Shown here piece after piece: positions 52,242 to 60,095 of a stretch of 64,000 nt of DNA. The notes under the pieces are model-generated. The model did not search any database, had not been told where the DNA came from, and saw only the letters and a program-made list of their open reading frames with translations. How positions within the stretch are numbered: position 1 is the stretch's first letter; every line of letters starts with the position of its first letter. The stretch comes from Larkinella terrae (GTDB lineage: Bacteria > Bacteroidota > Bacteroidia > Cytophagales > Spirosomataceae), in NCBI RefSeq assembly GCF_009668025.1, contig NZ_WJXZ01000001.1, positions 549,814-613,813 on the forward strand, given 5' to 3'. The translations under genes and the position numbers were made by a program.

Positions 52242-52703
52242 ATGAAAATGAAACGCTTTTGGATTAAACGCGTAGTTGGCGGTATTCTATTCGCCTTGGT
52301 TTTTATACTGGCGGCTGGCTGGGCCGTATCGAGTCTCTGGAACTGGCTCATCCCGGCTTTATTCGCCGGACCGGTTATCACATTCGGACAAGCTTTAGGT
52401 CTGTTGCTGCTGAGCCGGATTCTGGTCGGTTTTCGCGGAGGCTGGGGTGGCCGCCGGTGGGGTGGCGGTGGCTGGGGCGGTGGTCCCCACATGCACCCTG
52501 AAGGAGCCTTCTGGCGCGAGAAACTGTCGAATCGCTGGCAGAACATGACGCCCGAAGAACGAAAGGAGTTCAAGCAAAAAATGAAAGAACAATGGAAAGG
52601 CGGCTGCGGCCCCGGCCGACGCGGTTTTGGCCGTCGCTGGGAGGACAAATCCGAGCCCGCGCAACCGGGAAATCCCGCTGAGCCAACGGCTACGAATCTT
52701 TAA
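52242..52703 (+). CDS. Small membrane protein with LWNWL motif, second tandem copy with CpxP/Spy-like tail
   Basis: A 153-residue paralogue of the preceding gene: SLWNWLIPALFAGPVITFGQ then ALGLLLLSRILVGFRGG aligns position by position. After it come a Trp/Gly/Arg-rich linker (GGWGGRRWGGGGWGGG) and a charged helix, MTPEERKEFKQKMKEQWKGG, of the kind seen in periplasmic CpxP/Spy/CnrX-type proteins. The fusion of the membrane module to such a helix hints at a metal- or misfolding-responsive role; this is inference. A strong intrinsic terminator (52723) ends the operon. Confidence 0.65.
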   Translation: MKMKRFWIKRVVGGILFALVFILAAGWAVSSLWNWLIPALFAGPVITFGQALGLLLLSRILVGFRGGWGGRRWGGGGWGGGPHMHPEGAFWREKLSNRWQNMTPEERKEFKQKMKEQWKGGCGPGRRGFGRRWEDKSEPAQPGNPAEPTATNL

Positions 52704-52722
52704 TTTTGAGTTTGCTTTATTG

Positions 52723-52758
52723 AAGTCGGCCAAGAGTTTCTCTCGGCCGACTTTTTTT
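52723..52758 (+). terminator. Intrinsic terminator of the second sigma operon
   Basis: AAGTCGGCC and GGCCGACTT (exact, 9 bases) flank a 13-base loop and are followed by a run of T (CTTTTTTT). Confidence 0.85.
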
Positions 52759-52869
52759 GTGGTTGGTCATTTGAACGGTCATTTTAAAAACCGGTTATAC
52801 AATTTTACGGGGCTGCAACATCTGTCGGCCCGCCAATGCAGTATATAATGCGATCAGGAAACCGCCCGT

Positions 52870-53514
52870 ATGAACGTATCGCTGAAACAAACCGCCGTCA
52901 CCACATTGCTGCTGCTCATCGCCTGGATTGTGGTTGATTTTACGATCGACAAACCCACCGACCACCGGCAGTTCGACGCCCGCGAAGTAGCGCGGCTGGA
53001 CGCCGACATGTGGCGTTCCTACTATGATCGGCGTCCGGTGAAATTGTTTTTTCAGTTAGCGGAGGTGATGCGGTCGCAATACGGCGCACCGTTCTGGCGG
53101 TCGTTTGCCATTGCGTACCGGGCCGGAAAAGCCGCTTTTGTTTTTAAAGACGGGCGAAACCGGAACGAATATAATCAGGCGCTCCCGGAACTGGAACGGT
53201 ATTTCACCTACCTGAATGAGCTGAGCCAAACGCGTTTTGACGTACCAAAAACAGCCCGGCTTGAGCTGGAATGGTGGATTGTGCGTCGGGAAAAAGACCG
53301 GTTTACACCCGCCGACTGGGAACGCTTACTCGCCGAAGAAGCCGGTTTGCTGTATCATCTGCCCGCGGACCGATTCCGAGCGTATGCCCGGTTTCGCACC
53401 GAAGCCATGCTTTACCGCGATGCCCGCAACGACCGGATGACTGAAGCCGACTGGCAGCGCGTCCGGCAATTGCTCGACCGGTCGTGGCTGGCTTTTCATC
53501 AGGCGGTTCAGTGA
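52870..53514 (+). CDS. Membrane-anchored protein of unknown function
   Basis: A 214-residue protein with one N-terminal hydrophobic helix (about 10-27, TTLLLLIAWIVVDFTID) and a helical, Arg/Glu-rich soluble part (FDAREVARLDADMWRSYYDR, LELEWWIVRREKDRFTPADW). The pattern of Trp, Tyr and Arg is evenly spread, as in a helical bundle. I do not recognise it. It follows the terminator of the sigma operon and so appears to be independent; it converges on the secreted gene at 53522. Confidence 0.6.
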   Translation: MNVSLKQTAVTTLLLLIAWIVVDFTIDKPTDHRQFDAREVARLDADMWRSYYDRRPVKLFFQLAEVMRSQYGAPFWRSFAIAYRAGKAAFVFKDGRNRNEYNQALPELERYFTYLNELSQTRFDVPKTARLELEWWIVRREKDRFTPADWERLLAEEAGLLYHLPADRFRAYARFRTEAMLYRDARNDRMTEADWQRVRQLLDRSWLAFHQAVQ

Positions 53515-53521
53515 AAACCGC

Positions 53522-53956
53522 TTAAATGGTTTTTTTTGAAATCAGTTTACTGATCGCGACATCATTGATGGAAATGATCTCTTTGGCCGCGATCGCCGGT
53601 TCCAGGTCGATCGCGCGGAGGTTTACGCTGATCCCGCCTTTGGGCCGCACCAGCGCGACGTAACGTTTCTCATCGCCGGTTCCGACTTCCCGAAACTCTT
53701 TGATCTGGGCGTATTTGTAACTGTACCCTTCTTCCAGACCGGCGGTTTTCTGACCAAACTTCTCGAACGACGTATAAATGTGCTGATACCCGCCCGACGA
53801 CAAACCGCCCGCGCCAAACCGCACTTTATCACCCGCTTTCAACACAAGGCCCTTTTTTGTCGTAATCGGCCCGCTCACTTTCGTTCCGGAAGCAGGTAAC
53901 TGCGCCAGGCAGTTCATTGAAAAACAGAAAAGTGCAAAAAACAGGATCGGTTTCAT
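53522..53956 (-). CDS. Small secreted protein of unknown function
   Basis: A 144-residue exported protein (signal MKPILFFALFCFSMNCLAQ). The mature part is beta-rich, with LVLKAGDKVRFGAGGLSSGG and HIYTSFEKFGQKTAGLEEG, reminiscent of Bacteroidota proteins that have an SH3-like or lectin-like fold, but no domain can be named. It lies between an inverted repeat (53987) and the convergent gene at 52870. TAATTTTG within the repeat region (54027-54034, minus strand) is a possible -7 element. Confidence 0.6.
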   Translation of the reverse strand: MKPILFFALFCFSMNCLAQLPASGTKVSGPITTKKGLVLKAGDKVRFGAGGLSSGGYQHIYTSFEKFGQKTAGLEEGYSYKYAQIKEFREVGTGDEKRYVALVRPKGGISVNLRAIDLEPAIAAKEIISINDVAISKLISKKTI

Positions 53957-53986
53957 AACGGGTCAGGGGTTTAGTTTTTGGGCGAT

Positions 53987-54074
53987 GGGGCAGAGGGGTA
54001 AGAGCATGGGGCAGAGGGTTGCTTCGCAAAATTAGAACGCGTCAGCCAACCCTCTGCCCTTGCCCCTCTGCCCC
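53987..54074. repeat. Inverted repeat of GGGGCAGAGG units
   Basis: Two GGGGCAGAGGG units (53987 and 54008) face two CCCTCTGCCC units (54050 and 54063). The RmlD-type stop codon (54074-54076) abuts the right end. A minus-strand TAATTTTG (54027-54034) lies in the loop. Confidence 0.75.
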
Positions 54075-54973
54075 TATAGCTGCGCGGCCAGAACCGCAAT
54101 TCCTTCTTCAAAACTTTTCGGTTCATACCCCAGCACGCGACGTGGTTTGTCCAAAACGAAACCGGTGCGCGGAGGCCGTCGGGCCGGTTGCGAAAAGGTC
54201 GACGAATCGGCCTGGGTGATGAGCGACTTGTCGAGCTGGAAGAAATCGGCGGTCTGCATGGCCATTTCGTAGGGCGTCAAAAAGTCTTTGCCGGAAATAT
54301 TAAAAATTCCTTCCGCTTCCTGATCCGCAATGAGCCAGCAGCCCAATGCCAGATCTTCGGCCAGCGTCGGCGTACGCCATTGATCGGTGACCACTTTAAT
54401 GGTTTTTCCGTCTTCCAGCGACTTTTTCACCCACAGAATAATATTGGTGCGACTCATGTCGTGGGCAATGCCGTAAACCAGAACCGTCCGGGCAATGGCC
54501 CATTTGATACCTGAATGAATAACGGCTTTTTCGGCGGCATATTTGCTCCAGCCGTAGAAACTGATCGGATTGGCGTCGGCCTCTTCGGTATAAGGGCCGC
54601 TGGCGCCGTCGAAAATAAAATCCGTCGAAACGTGGACCAGAAACGTACTATTTATGCGGCTGGCTTCCACCAGATACTCAACAGCCCGCACGTTCTGCGC
54701 CCAGCACGCATCTTTTTCCGACTCGCACTGGTCCACGTTGGTCATGGCCGCTGTGTGAATAATGACGTCCGGTTTGGTCTCGCCAACCACATCCAGCACC
54801 TGCTGACGATTGGTAATGTCCATCGACTCGTAGCGATACCCGTCGGAATTTGGCAGCCGATTGGCCCCGCGCGCCGTGGCAACCAGGTCAATACCCGGTT
54901 TCTGAGTCAGCAAATCGACTAATTTCTGTCCCAGCAGACCGTTGGAACCCGTAATGAGAATGCGTTTTTTCAT
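54074..54973 (-). CDS. dTDP-4-dehydrorhamnose reductase-like SDR (RmlD type)
   Basis: An extended short-chain dehydrogenase of 299 residues, starting at MKKRILITGSNGLLGQKLVD; the open frame runs to 55015, but the extra 14 residues would overlap the cyclophilin stop. The nucleotide loop is GSNGLLG, the active-site pair is in FYGWSKYAAEKAV (Tyr and Lys), and STDFIFDG matches RmlD-like enzymes. No rmlA, B or C gene is nearby, so a nucleotide-sugar role is likely but the exact substrate is open. Confidence 0.85.
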   Translation of the reverse strand: MKKRILITGSNGLLGQKLVDLLTQKPGIDLVATARGANRLPNSDGYRYESMDITNRQQVLDVVGETKPDVIIHTAAMTNVDQCESEKDACWAQNVRAVEYLVEASRINSTFLVHVSTDFIFDGASGPYTEEADANPISFYGWSKYAAEKAVIHSGIKWAIARTVLVYGIAHDMSRTNIILWVKKSLEDGKTIKVVTDQWRTPTLAEDLALGCWLIADQEAEGIFNISGKDFLTPYEMAMQTADFFQLDKSLITQADSSTFSQPARRPPRTGFVLDKPRRVLGYEPKSFEEGIAVLAAQL

Positions 54974-54992
54974 ATGCGATGAGCCCCTATCT

Positions 54993-55706
54993 TCACTTTT
55001 GGTAGGTATATCCAAACTGTTTCGTAATCTTCTTTTTTTTCATCCACTCGCCCGAAACCGTCATGCGCAGGTCTTTATTGGGGCGATTGAGCGGGTTGGC
55101 GGGCTGTTTGGCAATGCTGTCCACCACAGCTAATCCATCAATAACCTCGCCAAAAACCGTGTAGTTACCGTCTAGATGTGGAGTTCCGCCTAGTGTTTTA
55201 TACACCTGCTCCTGAGCTTCGGTTGGCTGACGTCCTTTCATCTGCGCGATCCGTTCGGTCTGTTTCTGAAAATCCTCGTCGTTCCAGACCCGGCCCTGCA
55301 CCACGTAAAACTGACAGCCGCTCGACGCTTTTTCGGGATTGTTGTTACGGGCAGCCGCCAGCGCTCCTTTTTTGTGGAATAATTCAGGAACAAACTCCGC
55401 CGGAATCGTGTAGCCCACGTCACCATTGCCCAGCATCTGGTCCGCTTTGGCCGTCCGCGACTCCGGATCTCCGCCCTGAATCATAAAATTCTGAATGATC
55501 CGGTGAAACAGCAACCCGTCGTAAAACTTCTCTTTTGTCAGCTTGATGAAATTCTCCTTGTGTTTCGGCGTCTGGTCATACAAAATCAGCCGCATGATTC
55601 CGAAATCCGTATTGATCGTCACCAGATAATCCTTCCGTTTGGACGGTTTCTTCGCCAGAACCGGCGCGGCAATCAGCAGGGCAATGAGCAGAATACAGAT
55701 CCGCAT
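54993..55706 (-). CDS. Cyclophilin-type peptidyl-prolyl isomerase
   Basis: An exported prolyl isomerase of 237 residues (signal MRICILLIALLIAAPVLA). The active-site strands are FHRIIQNFMIQGGD, SSGCQFYVVQG and LDGNYTVFGEV, close to cyclophilin consensus. An insertion of about 40 residues rich in Glu, Lys and Gln (WNDEDFQKQTERIAQMKGRQ) sits between the last two and is common in Bacteroidota. It should assist folding in the periplasm. The RmlD-like gene follows after 20 bases and may be co-transcribed. Confidence 0.92.
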   Translation of the reverse strand: MRICILLIALLIAAPVLAKKPSKRKDYLVTINTDFGIMRLILYDQTPKHKENFIKLTKEKFYDGLLFHRIIQNFMIQGGDPESRTAKADQMLGNGDVGYTIPAEFVPELFHKKGALAAARNNNPEKASSGCQFYVVQGRVWNDEDFQKQTERIAQMKGRQPTEAQEQVYKTLGGTPHLDGNYTVFGEVIDGLAVVDSIAKQPANPLNRPNKDLRMTVSGEWMKKKKITKQFGYTYQK

Positions 55707-55756
55707 AATGATTCGAGTTTTCTCTTTTTTCTCCTGTCTATCCTCTCTTGTCTGAA

Positions 55757-56200
55757 TTACAATTTCAACGCAAAGTGGTGACTGACAATGTTAAACCGCT
55801 TGTTGAGGTACAGGCGGTGGGCGTCGTACCGCTGCGGATTGTGGCCGGAATCAAGCGTTACCACACTGCAACCCGCTTTTCGGGCTTCGTCAATCACAAA
55901 ATCGAGCAGTTGGCTGGCGTAGCCGTTGCCGCGCTGGTCGGGCAGGGTTGATAAATCATCGATGTAGAGGGTTTTTCCGCTAAAAAGCAGATTCATATAC
56001 CGGTAGCCAATAGCGGCAGGCGCCACGGTTTCGGCCGGATTCCGATCGGAATTATCGACGTAAGCCACGACATACCGGTCATTTTTCTGCATGAACACAA
56101 TCTGTTCCAGCGCTTTTTCTGCGGTCAGGTGCGGACGCAGGGCCAGCATAGCGGGAATGCAGCGTTGAATGTCGGCTTCAGTCTGAGCAATTTTAATCAT
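55757..56200 (-). CDS. GNAT family N-acetyltransferase
   Basis: A 147-residue single-domain acyltransferase. The acetyl-CoA loop is DQRGNGYASQLL (motif A, about 88-99), preceded by the strand LYIDDLSTLP and followed by VTLDSGHNPQRYDAHRLYLN near the end. The substrate is unknown. hemC ends 26 bases upstream on the same strand, so the two may share a transcript, though function gives no reason for it. Confidence 0.88.
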   Translation of the reverse strand: MIKIAQTEADIQRCIPAMLALRPHLTAEKALEQIVFMQKNDRYVVAYVDNSDRNPAETVAPAAIGYRYMNLLFSGKTLYIDDLSTLPDQRGNGYASQLLDFVIDEARKAGCSVVTLDSGHNPQRYDAHRLYLNKRFNIVSHHFALKL

Positions 56201-56226
56201 GGTTGGAGGATGGTCTGGCCGACAAG

Positions 56227-57150
56227 TTACAAGTTTTGTCGAACCGCACGCAAGATTTCATCCCCGCCTTTGGCTAAAATACTTTCGGCCAGATCGTGGC
56301 CAATTTGCTCGGCATCCGCCAGCGGACCGCTAAACCGGTCGCGCAGCAACTCGCTGCCGTCCAGCCGAACCACGCCACCCGTCAGCGTCAACCCGTCGTT
56401 TTCCAGGGTCGCCAGGCCAAAAACCGGTATGCTGCAACCGCCTTCCAACCGGCGTAAAAACGCCCGCTCGGCCTTCAGACAGGCTTCGGTCGGTTCGTGA
56501 TTGGTGAGCTGGCGAACCATATTCAGTTTATCGATCGGCAAGCTGGCCGCAGCTTCGATGGCTACGCTGCCCTGCCCCACGGCGGGCGTAAAATCCTGAA
56601 CCGGCAGGTGCTCGGCAATCAGGTCGTCGTATTCCATCCGGTGAACGCCCGCATACGCCAGCAGTAGCGCATCGCACTGGCCTTCTTCCAGTTTGCGCAA
56701 CCGGGTCTGGAGATTGCCCCGCATGTCGACGGTTGTGATGTGCGGACAAAAATGCTTCAGCATGGCCACCCGGCGCGTCGACGAGGTGCCGACCACAAAT
56801 TCACGGCCACCCGTCAGCGACAGGCCTTTGTCGTGGCTCACCAGCACGTCATTCACCCGTTCGCGTTCCGTAAAGGCAATAATGGACAGATCGTCGGGCA
56901 ATGACGATTGCAGGTCTTTGGCGCTGTGCACGGCAATATCGATGGTTCCGGCCCGAAGCTGGTCTTCCAGTTCCTGCGTAAAAACGCCCTTGCTGCCAAT
57001 CTTCGACAGGGAACGATCCAGAATCTGATCGCCTTTGGTTTCAATCAGCACCAGTTCCGAATCCACGTTGGCGGTTTTCAGCAACCCCTGAATGTAATAC
57101 GCCTGCCAAAGCGCCAGCTTGCTGCCGCGCGTTCCAATTTTTATGTTCAT
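56227..57150 (-). CDS. hemC: Porphobilinogen deaminase (hydroxymethylbilane synthase)
   Basis: Joins four porphobilinogens into hydroxymethylbilane for heme and related tetrapyrroles. The 307 residues start IKIGTRGSKLALWQAY; the active site DLQSSLPDDL (with the catalytic Asp just before, AVHSAKDLQ) and the cofactor-binding Cys in FLRRLEGGCSIPVFG are intact. It is a single hem gene here. An IS481-type remnant lies about 100 bases upstream of the start, so the native promoter may have been disturbed. Confidence 0.95.
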   Translation of the reverse strand: MNIKIGTRGSKLALWQAYYIQGLLKTANVDSELVLIETKGDQILDRSLSKIGSKGVFTQELEDQLRAGTIDIAVHSAKDLQSSLPDDLSIIAFTERERVNDVLVSHDKGLSLTGGREFVVGTSSTRRVAMLKHFCPHITTVDMRGNLQTRLRKLEEGQCDALLLAYAGVHRMEYDDLIAEHLPVQDFTPAVGQGSVAIEAAASLPIDKLNMVRQLTNHEPTEACLKAERAFLRRLEGGCSIPVFGLATLENDGLTLTGGVVRLDGSELLRDRFSGPLADAEQIGHDLAESILAKGGDEILRAVRQNL

Positions 57151-57201
57151 GGGTTGAAATACCCTTTAAAAACCGTATCAAAAATAAAGGCGGCAAGTTA
57201 T

Positions 57202-57324
57202 TCAAGAATTGCTTGCCGACCAACGAAAAGGCAAGCGGGGTTGGTAGGGAAAAACGCTGCTCAATGTTTGAGCGAGTTTGAGGACGGCCAGCTTGTTTTT
57301 GATGATCTTATCTTGCGAAGTCAT
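57202..57324 (-). pseudogene. Truncated IS481-family transposase, N-terminus only
   Basis: A 40-codon frame starting MTSQDKIIKNKLAVLKLAQT. The first 24 residues match, from memory of the family, the N-terminus of Bacteroidota IS481 transposases, which continue with an HTH containing CKVMGYSRDSFYRFK. Here homology stops after LSSV, near 57252, and 16 unrelated residues lead to a stop. It was not long enough to stand out as a gene; the opposite strand shows no coding sense. The rest of the transposase is absent from the window. Confidence 0.65.
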
Positions 57325-57392
57325 CGTAACTTGATCTGCGAAAGGGTGAAACAAGTTTACGCCATTTCTCAGATTAAGTCTTGACCAGTACA
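57252..57392 (-). mobile_element. IS481-type insertion sequence remnant (left end)
   Basis: Read on the minus strand, the remnant begins TGTACTGGTCAAGACTTAAT at 57392, a TGT-starting end as IS481 elements have, then 68 bases of leader and the transposase N-terminus. It breaks off near 57252; no right end is found. Its left end is one base from the stop codon of the Crp-type gene, so the insertion point is also the edge of the AT-rich island. Confidence 0.6.
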
Positions 57393-57393
57393 G

Positions 57394-57963
57394 TTAACGT
57401 ACATTTTTTCTTATTCTACTTAATGAAGATTGAGTAACGCCTAAATACGAAGCCAAATAAGAAAGTGGAATGCGATTTATAAGTTTTGGGTATTTTTCCA
57501 TAAACGCCAGATAGCGTGTAATCGCATCTTCTGAAACCAAAGGGCTTCTTCTTTCTATTTTTTGGATTAAAGATTTTTTTACGATTTTGTTCACAATACC
57601 TTCCCAACCCACAATTGTGTTCGCAATTTCTTCCCAACTGTATTTGGAAAATACAATGAGCTTACAATCCTCGATAGCTTGTACATAGCCTGCTGATGAA
57701 ATTTCGTTATCAAAGCTATCCAAGTCCACAACAAAATTATTTTCCTCAATAAAATAATTGGTAATCTCCTCGCCTTTATTGTTGTAATAACAAACCCGAA
57801 TAATTCCATCTAAAATAAACCCAACTTGTTTTGCGATTTTGCCCGCTTCCGAAAAATAATCGTCTTTACGAAGCTTTAATTCTGTTGCTTTACTTGTAAT
57901 AAATTCAATTTGCTGTTTATTCAAATTCCCGAACTGCAATATATAATTGATTAATGCTTCCAT
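57394..57963 (-). CDS. Crp/Fnr family transcriptional regulator (AT-rich island)
   Basis: A 189-residue regulator with a cNMP-binding domain (VGFILDGIIRVCYYNNKGEE) and a C-terminal HTH ending YLASYLGVTQSSLSRIRKNVR. It is of the same subtype as the protein at 7488 but distant from it. Codons are strikingly A/T-rich compared with hemC and rimK on either side. It follows an SDR gene by 4 bases, so the two form an operon. The stop codon is one base from the IS481-type end. Recent horizontal acquisition is likely. Confidence 0.85.
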   Translation of the reverse strand: MEALINYILQFGNLNKQQIEFITSKATELKLRKDDYFSEAGKIAKQVGFILDGIIRVCYYNNKGEEITNYFIEENNFVVDLDSFDNEISSAGYVQAIEDCKLIVFSKYSWEEIANTIVGWEGIVNKIVKKSLIQKIERRSPLVSEDAITRYLAFMEKYPKLINRIPLSYLASYLGVTQSSLSRIRKNVR

Positions 57964-57967
57964 AATT

Positions 57968-58780
57968 TTATTTCATTTGGCTCATTATCAATTTGTCAAA
58001 CACTTTATCAGATAGAAGTTTTCTCAAAAATAGCATGAGTTTAGCTCCGGAAGCACCGACATATCTTGTTTTGGGGTTATTTGCTTCAATTCCTTCTTTG
58101 ATGAGTTTTGCGATAACAATTGGGTCTGACGCATTTTTTGCAGTTTCCGCATACATTTTACTTACGCCTTTTGCCAAATGGGTATAGACCGTATTGCCCG
58201 AAACCCGGTTCAAATATTCAGTTCCAAGACCTGTCATTTCCGATTTTGTTCCGCCTGGCTCAATCACAATTACATCAATACCAAACGACTTAACTTCTTT
58301 ACGAAGCGCATCGCTCAATCCTTCGATGGCGAATTTACTTGCGTGATACCATACGCCCATTGGCAATGTTACCTTACCACCAACTGATGAAATGTTTACA
58401 ATTTTTCCGTAGTTGTTTTTTCTCATAACCGGCAACACTAATTGTATCAAACGAGCTACGGCGAAAACATTTACTTCCAACTGATATTTTGCGTCAGAGA
58501 TTGGCATATCTTCTAAAGCTCCATAATAGCCCGAACCTGCATTGTTAATTAAAATATCAATGCTTCCTGCTTCTTTAATAATTTGATTAACACAAGCAAC
58601 AAGGCTCTCTTCTTTGCTAAGGTCCAGAGAAATTGGTTTTATGCCGTGTGTTTTTAAGTCCTGCATTTTCTCTATTCTACGTGCTGCACCGTAAACATTA
58701 TAGCCGTTTTGAGCCAGATAAATTGCAGTTGCTTTTCCAATTCCTGCCGAAGCTCCCGTTACTAAAACCGTCTTTACCAT
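57968..58780 (-). CDS. Short-chain dehydrogenase/reductase (AT-rich island)
   Basis: A classical SDR of 270 residues: cofactor loop VLVTGASAGIGKATA, structural NNAGSGYYG, active-site Ser in NISSVGG and Tyr-Lys in YHASKFAIEG. The Arg-rich stretch after the second strand (AARRIEKMQDL) favours NADP. The substrate is unknown. It is first in a two-gene AT-rich operon with the Crp-type gene, between an IS481 relic and a long imperfect inverted repeat; both suggest a mobile origin. Confidence 0.9.
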   Translation of the reverse strand: MVKTVLVTGASAGIGKATAIYLAQNGYNVYGAARRIEKMQDLKTHGIKPISLDLSKEESLVACVNQIIKEAGSIDILINNAGSGYYGALEDMPISDAKYQLEVNVFAVARLIQLVLPVMRKNNYGKIVNISSVGGKVTLPMGVWYHASKFAIEGLSDALRKEVKSFGIDVIVIEPGGTKSEMTGLGTEYLNRVSGNTVYTHLAKGVSKMYAETAKNASDPIVIAKLIKEGIEANNPKTRYVGASGAKLMLFLRKLLSDKVFDKLIMSQMK

Positions 58781-58915
58781 TTTATTATTTTTAAAATAAC
58801 TTAATGGTGCAAAGCTGTTTCAATAACTGATAGAAGTATTTGTCATTTGGCAAAAAGTGAATTCTGTTGTAAATAAATCGTAATGGTTGCTTTTTAGGTG
58901 TCAGTTCCTTGCCTT

Positions 58916-59058
58916 GCAGGTAGCGGTTTTGGGCTTTGTGCCAAGCTGGGAATTTGGGGAACGCCAGCTTCAAATATAGAACTAAAGGCAAAATAGAATT
59001 ACAAATGTCCTGCCCATGACTGTCAGCCCTGCTTGCACAAAACCGCTGTTAGCGGCTG
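58916..59058. repeat. Long imperfect inverted repeat upstream of the AT-rich island
   Basis: AGCGGTTTTG(GGCTT)TGTGCCAAGC around 58922-58946 pairs with GCTTGCACAAAACCGCT (59031-59047), with a few extra bases in the left arm; the right arm ends CCGCTGTTAGCGG. The stem-loop plan, about 130 bases with bulges, recalls integron attC sites, but no canonical GTTRRRY/RYYYAAC core pair is present. The remaining gap to rimK holds only a weak CTGACAG/CTGTCAG hairpin (59083-59117). Confidence 0.45.
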
Positions 59059-59126
59059 AGGGCAACACGTGAATTTCACCGCTGACAGGGGCTTCGACCG
59101 TAGCGACGGCCCGGCGCTGTCAGGGT

Positions 59127-60029
59127 TTACACTCCCACCGTATCGTTTTCGTCCGTAGGAATTTTCTCTTCGATAAATTCAACAATCTGACCGGCGATGT
59201 CGATGCCGGTCGTTTTTTCGATGCCTTCCAGCCCCGGCGAGGAGTTGACTTCCAGCACCAGCGGCCCGCGCTGGGATTGCAGCATGTCGACACCCGCCAC
59301 CCGCAAGCCGAGGGCTTTGGCGGCATTCACCGCCGTCCATTCTTCGTCAGACGACAGCACCACCGATTTGCCGCTGCCACCCCGGTGCAGGTTCGAGCGA
59401 AATTCGCCTTCTTTTCCCTGCCGCTTCATGGCACCCACCACCCTGCCGCCCACCACGAACGCCCGGATATCGGCCCCTTTGGCCTCGGCAATGTACTCCT
59501 GGATCAGGACGTTGGCCTTCAAACCGTAAAAAGCTTCAATCGTTGACTTAGCAGTTTTGGCGGTTTCGGCCAGCACCACGCCCATTCCCTGCGTGCCTTC
59601 GAGCAGTTTGATCACCACCGGCGGCCCGCCCACCAGTTCAATCAGTTGATCGACATCTTTGGGATGTTTGGCAAATACGGTTTTGGGCAGCCCTACCCCC
59701 GCTTTCGACAGCACCTGCAAACTCCGCAGTTTATTCCGCGACCGGGTAATGGCCTGGGAACGAGCCGTCGTAAAGACTTTCATCATCTCAAACTGCCGAA
59801 CCACCGCACAGCCGTAATCCGTCACGGAAGCCCCAATCCGAGGGACAATGGCGTCAATTTCTTCCAGCGGACGGCCTTTGTAAAGAACTTCCGGTTTGCC
59901 GCCTTCGATCATGACCTGACACCGCAAATGATCGATCACAACGGGTTCATGGCCATGCTGTCCGGCGGCTTCTACCAATCGCTGCGTCGAATATAATTCG
60001 GGATTGGTCGACAAAATAGCAATACGCAT
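59127..60029 (-). CDS. rimK: ATP-grasp ligase RimK (ribosomal protein S6 glutamate ligase type)
   Basis: A 300-residue ATP-grasp enzyme that adds glutamate residues to a protein C-terminus, S6 in E. coli. The N-terminal domain has [20 protein letters not shown]; the ATP site has [14 protein letters not shown], and the metal-binding end is [20 protein letters not shown]. Length and motifs match RimK closely. It is the last gene of an operon with a RimB-like protease, holB and a GlmU-like gene. The pairing with the protease suggests a reversible tail-modification system. Confidence 0.9.
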   Translation of the reverse strand: MRIAILSTNPELYSTQRLVEAAGQHGHEPVVIDHLRCQVMIEGGKPEVLYKGRPLEEIDAIVPRIGASVTDYGCAVVRQFEMMKVFTTARSQAITRSRNKLRSLQVLSKAGVGLPKTVFAKHPKDVDQLIELVGGPPVVIKLLEGTQGMGVVLAETAKTAKSTIEAFYGLKANVLIQEYIAEAKGADIRAFVVGGRVVGAMKRQGKEGEFRSNLHRGGSGKSVVLSSDEEWTAVNAAKALGLRVAGVDMLQSQRGPLVLEVNSSPGLEGIEKTTGIDIAGQIVEFIEEKIPTDENDTVGV

Positions 60030-60095
60030 ATCAATAAGGAAGAAAAGTCGTTTGTGTAGAATCAGGGAAGAACAAACCCGAACTTTTGACCAACG

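Noticed and set aside
56908-57384. 158-residue plus-strand frame across the hemC start
   Set aside because: Its first two thirds are antisense to hemC and its end is antisense to the IS481 remnant, which gives a better explanation.
58791-58991. 66-residue minus-strand frame upstream of the SDR gene
   Set aside because: It runs through the left arm of the imperfect inverted repeat and lacks a domain. It could be an annotated hypothetical in relatives, but I cannot support it as a gene.
58916-59058. Canonical integron attC site
   Set aside because: The right end reads GTTAGCG and the left arm has no matching AAC-ending box, so the core consensus fails.
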